From the NCBI GenBank assembly GCA_005879245.1, contig VBLA01000080.1, positions 1-9,077 of the forward strand: 9,077 nucleotides of DNA, read 5' to 3'. A program made the translations under genes and the position numbers. Positions 6,385 to 9,077 of this stretch are shown in pieces (the first letter of the stretch is position 1; every line of letters begins with the position of its first letter). The stretch comes from Deltaproteobacteria bacterium (lineage in GTDB: Bacteria > Desulfobacterota > Binatia > DP-6). The notes below the pieces were generated by a model. The model did no database searches and was not told the DNA's origin. It saw only the letters and a list, made by a program, of their open reading frames with translations.

Positions 6385-6400
6385 GCGGCTCGGGAGTCGC
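6385..6400. terminator. Small hairpin between convergent genes, possible weak terminator
   Basis: GCGGCT, the loop CGGG and AGTCGC form a 6-bp stem (one G-T pair) midway in the 38-bp gap between the kinase and regulator stop codons. No T-run flanks it on either strand, so intrinsic termination is doubtful. It is the only structure seen at this convergent junction. Confidence 0.25.
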
Positions 6401-6406
6401 GCCAGC

Positions 6407-7684
6407 TCACATCCCGAGCCGGCGCATCTTCTTGAGCAACCCCCGATACGTGATGCCGAGTTCCTCCGCCGCTCGCGACTTGACGCCGCCCGCGCGCGCC
6501 AGCGCCCCATCGATCTGCTCGCGTTCGAAGGCCGCGGTTCGGCTCTCGAGCACGCCCGACGACCCTCCGCCGTCGGCGGCCTGCAGGTGCTCGGAGAGGA
6601 GATCCTCGGTCAGCGGTGCACCCGGTTCGGAGAGGAGGACCGCCCGCTCCAGCTCGTTCGCGAGCTCGCGGACGTTGCCGGGAAAGGGGTACCGGGCGAG
6701 GACGGTCAACGCCTCCTCCGTGAGCTCACCGACCGGCTTCTTCAGCTGGGTCGCGATCCGTCGCATGAGGTGGCGGGCGAGGGCCGGGAGGTCCTCCAGC
6801 CGATCGCGCAGCGGCGGGAGGCGGATCGGGAACACCCGCAGGCGGAAGTAGAGGTCCTCGCGGAAGCGCCCCACCTTCACCTCCTCCGCGAGCTGGCGGT
6901 TGGTCGCTGCGATGATGCGCACGTCGACCCGTCGCGCGCGATTCTCCCCCACGGGCCGGACCTCGCCTTCCTGCAGGACGCGCAGGAGCTTCGCCTGCAG
7001 CGCCGGCGTGGTTTCCGAGACCTCGTCGAGGAAGAGCGTCCCGCCGTCCGCGACTTCGAAGAGGCCCTTCCGGTCGGCGATGGCGCCGGTGAAGGCGCCG
7101 CGCCGGTGGCCGAAGAGCTCGCTCTCGAGGATGCCCTCCGAGAGCGCCGCACAGTTGACCGCCACGAAGAGCCGGCGGAGGGCGGGGCTGTCCCCCACGA
7201 TCTCATGCGGCCCCGCCGATCCTCGCAGGTACGCGTTCTCGGTGGACAGGCGCTCGTTGGCGTGCCGCAGCTCCTCCACCAGGCGGGCGTTCTCGCGCGT
7301 CAGCTGGAACATCTCGACCGCGCGGTGGAGGGTCAGGCGGAGCTCCTCGCTCTCCCAGGGCTTGGTCAGGTAGCGGAAGATCCGGCTCGAGTTGATCGCC
7401 GCGACGATCGCCTCGACGTCGGTATAGCCGGTCAGGATGATGCGGTTCGCGTCCGGCCGGAGCTGCATCGAGCGATGCAGGAACTCGACCCCGTTCATGA
7501 CCGGCATGCGCTGGTCGGCGACGATCACCGCCGGATCGTGCGTCTGGAGGAGCTCGAGCCCGCGGCTCCCGCTCTCCGCGGTCAGCACCTCGAACTCGTC
7601 GCCGTAGTTGTAGGCGAAGGAGCGCAGGATGTCGGGCTCGTCGTCGACGACCACCACCGGGTTCTGCCGGTAGTTGATCTCCAC
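6407..7684 (-). CDS. NtrC-family sigma-54 response regulator lacking Walker A
   Basis: This is 425 residues from a GTG start. The receiver domain (about 8-130) has the acidic pair Asp14-Asp15, phosphoacceptor Asp57 (in VADQRMP), Thr85 and Lys108 in a KPW context. After a coiled linker the AAA+ domain begins normally (EIVGDSPALRRLF), then jumps directly to VAVNCAALSE at residues 173/174. The segment that should carry the GESGTGKE P-loop, about 40 residues, is absent with the frame kept. The rest is intact: GAFTGA (196-201), Walker B GGTLFLDE (214-221), Arg275 and Arg281 in FREDLYFRL, sensor II PGNVREL and a C-terminal Fis-type HTH (about 388-425). Without the P-loop it should not hydrolyse ATP, so it is probably not a working sigma-54 activator. 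It could still bind DNA. The stop codon of the kinase upstream in the operon lies 7 bp before its start. Degeneration or an assembly collapse are alternatives. Confidence 0.85.
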   Translation of the reverse strand: MEINYRQNPVVVVDDEPDILRSFAYNYGDEFEVLTAESGSRGLELLQTHDPAVIVADQRMPVMNGVEFLHRSMQLRPDANRIILTGYTDVEAIVAAINSSRIFRYLTKPWESEELRLTLHRAVEMFQLTRENARLVEELRHANERLSTENAYLRGSAGPHEIVGDSPALRRLFVAVNCAALSEGILESELFGHRRGAFTGAIADRKGLFEVADGGTLFLDEVSETTPALQAKLLRVLQEGEVRPVGENRARRVDVRIIAATNRQLAEEVKVGRFREDLYFRLRVFPIRLPPLRDRLEDLPALARHLMRRIATQLKKPVGELTEEALTVLARYPFPGNVRELANELERAVLLSEPGAPLTEDLLSEHLQAADGGGSSGVLESRTAAFEREQIDGALARAGGVKSRAAEELGITYRGLLKKMRRLGM

Positions 7685-7693
7685 GCGTTCCCT
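7684..7693 (-). promoter_or_regulatory. Ribosome binding site and GTG start of the response regulator
   Basis: AGGGA (minus strand, 7693-7689) lies 4 nt before the GTG at 7684 and overlaps the TAG stop of the preceding kinase (7694-7692), which suggests coupled translation. An upstream TTG at 7720 would add 12 residues (RRAGPDRER-rich) before the receiver. It has no comparable ribosome binding site and would overlap the kinase gene, so the GTG is preferred. Confidence 0.6.
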
Positions 7694-9077
7694 ATCGGGT
7701 CCCGCCCGCCGCCCTGTCAAGCGTCGCGCTCGCCGCCGCGCTCGGCAGCACGACGCGGAACGTCGTGCCCCCGCCAGGGGGGCTCTCGACGTCGATCTGC
7801 CCGCCGTGGGCGGTGACGAGGCTCAGGCTGATCGCCAGGCCGAGTCCCGTCCCGGCGCCCACCTCCTTGGTGGTGAAGAACGGATCGAAGATGCGGCCAA
7901 GGCACTCGGGCGCGATGCCCACCCCGTCGTCCCGGATGGCGATCACCACCGTGTCGCCTTCGACGCACGTCGTCACCCAGATGTTCCCCCTGCCCGCGAT
8001 GGCGTCACAGGCGTTGGCGAGCAGGTTCATGAAGACCTGGTTCAGCTGGGCCGGGTCGCACTCCACGAGGGGCAGCGGGCCATAGTCGCGGTGGATCGTG
8101 ATGCGGTCGCTCGCGGCCGTGCGCTCAGCACCGCGCGCCATGATGCCGACCAGGTCCTCGGCCTCGCGGAGCGCCTTCGCCGCCGACGGCGGGGCCACGG
8201 CGGCCGCCTGGGCGAGGCGCAGGCGCAGCGGAGAGATGCTGGTCGCGATGAAGCTCACGGGGTTGTTGATCTCGTGCGCGACGCCCGCGACCAGCCGCCC
8301 GAGGGAAGCCATCTTCTCCGACTGCACGAGCTGGACCTCGGCGTGCTTCAGCTCGGTGTAAGCGTCGGCCAGCTCGCGGTTGGTCGCCTCGAGCTGCCCC
8401 GTGCGCTCGCGCACGCGCTCCTCGAGGCGCGCGTTGAGCGCGGCCAGGGCCTCGTAGGAGGCCGCGTTCTCGAGCGCGATCGCGGCCTGGTTGGCGAGCG
8501 CGCGCAGGAACTCCGCGTCGGCGGCGGTGTAGAAGAATCGCGATCGCTTCGACCCCGCGCCGAGGACGCCGACCAGCTCGCCCCGCAGCAGCAACGGGAC
8601 GGCAATCTCCGCCCCGAGCACCGCGAGGCCAGCCCGGGCCGCTTCCTGGCTGGCGCCGTCGGGGTAGAGCTCGGCCGGGTCGAACGCGGTCACGATCCGT
8701 CCTGCCGTGAGGCGGGGGTGGAGGGCAGCGGGGACGGTCGTCCGCCCGCCGACCTCTTGCAGGAGGCCGTCGACGCGGACGTAGAGCTGGGTCCCCGCGT
8801 TCGGGATCGCCTCTTCGATCGCGCCCCGGAGGATGGCGGCAATCTGGTCGCGCTTGAGCGCCGAGGCGAGCTCGGCTCCGACCGCCGCGAGCACCTGCGG
8901 AGCGTCGTAGCGCGTGCCGAAGAAGACCCGGTCGACGAACGCCTGGAGCCGGGTCCGGAGCGGATTGAAGAGGAGGAGCACGGCGAACGTGAAGAGCACG
9001 GGGAAGGCGGGCGAATCGGTCACCGCACCCGCCCTGAGGCCGAGGTTGAAGAGCACGACCGCCCCGATGTACGTCGC
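7692..9077 (-). CDS. Sensor histidine kinase, 5' partial, DHp-CA linker missing
   Basis: The frame is open to the right edge (ATYIGAV precedes the first visible GTG), so the N-terminus is missing; 461 residues are visible. The visible start is a TM segment ending in PLRTRLQAFVDRVFFGTRYD, as in kinases with multi-TM input domains. A GAF domain (about 57-204) and a coiled coil (about 205-255) follow. The phosphoacceptor is His268 in GVAHEINNPV. The ATP-binding domain has Asn351/Asn355, RDDGVGI, DPFFTTK and GTGLGLA. Between ERTAA and SDRITIHRDYG (DNA about 8108-8116) some 38 residues are missing compared with the other kinase in this window, where the same stretch carries the end of the second DHp helix and the linker. 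Only 83 residues separate the His from the first N-box Asn, against 109 in the intact kinase. It is the upstream partner of the response regulator. Kinase activity is doubtful if the gap is real. Confidence 0.88.
   Translation of the reverse strand, partial: ATYIGAVVLFNLGLRAGAVTDSPAFPVLFTFAVLLLFNPLRTRLQAFVDRVFFGTRYDAPQVLAAVGAELASALKRDQIAAILRGAIEEAIPNAGTQLYVRVDGLLQEVGGRTTVPAALHPRLTAGRIVTAFDPAELYPDGASQEAARAGLAVLGAEIAVPLLLRGELVGVLGAGSKRSRFFYTAADAEFLRALANQAAIALENAASYEALAALNARLEERVRERTGQLEATNRELADAYTELKHAEVQLVQSEKMASLGRLVAGVAHEINNPVSFIATSISPLRLRLAQAAAVAPPSAAKALREAEDLVGIMARGAERTAASDRITIHRDYGPLPLVECDPAQLNQVFMNLLANACDAIAGRGNIWVTTCVEGDTVVIAIRDDGVGIAPECLGRIFDPFFTTKEVGAGTGLGLAISLSLVTAHGGQIDVESPPGGGTTFRVVLPSAAASATLDRAAGGTR

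Noticed and set aside
6587..7816. 409-codon plus-strand frame opposite the response regulator
   Set aside because: It has no recognisable motif and is mirrored by a gene with receiver, AAA+ and HTH motifs.

Overview
The window is GC-rich and densely coded. It suggests an uncultivated Gram-negative bacterium: sigma-54 promoters, NtrC-type regulation and a 12-TM RND lipid-type exporter all fit. A deltaproteobacterial, Binatota-like or Methylomirabilota-like lineage is possible, but no gene here fixes the taxon.

Layout. Positions 1-316 hold no complete gene. They contain a leftward sigma-54 (-24/-12) promoter, two upstream palindromic sites, a strong GC hairpin and perhaps the first codons of a gene running off the left edge. 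Positions 317-4078 (minus strand) form a tight three-gene operon, in transcription order: a LuxI/FeeM-type N-acyltransferase, a small ferritin-like diiron protein and an RND/MMPL-type exporter. The gaps are 4 and 11 bp. Positions 4079-4277 are a divergent control region with a second leftward sigma-54 promoter. Positions 4278-6368 (plus strand) encode a membrane histidine kinase with about nine N-terminal TM segments, a GAF-like region and an intact kinase core. It converges on a minus-strand two-component operon: a GAF-type histidine kinase (7692-9077, 5' end cut by the window edge) followed by an NtrC-family sigma-54 response regulator (6407-7684).

The strongest observation is regulatory. 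The acyltransferase promoter (4104-4119) and the promoter at 190-205 have the same architecture. Each has a GG-N10-GC core, a perfect GAAC-N4-GTTC palindrome starting 57 bp beyond the -24 end, and a second degenerate copy exactly 30 bp further upstream. This looks like a two-member regulon of one sigma-54 activator. The working model (inference) is that an acyl-ACP-dependent enzyme makes a fatty-acylated small molecule, a diiron protein modifies it, and an RND pump exports it. The flanking kinases and sigma-54 regulator may sense and control it, in the manner of a LuxN/LuxO-like circuit.

Two oddities complicate the model. The response regulator lacks the whole Walker A segment of its AAA+ domain, a clean in-frame loss of about 40 residues. 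The kinase upstream of it in the same operon lacks about 38 residues between its DHp and ATP-binding domains. Either this pair is degenerate or repurposed and another activator drives the promoters, or the assembly has two small collapses.
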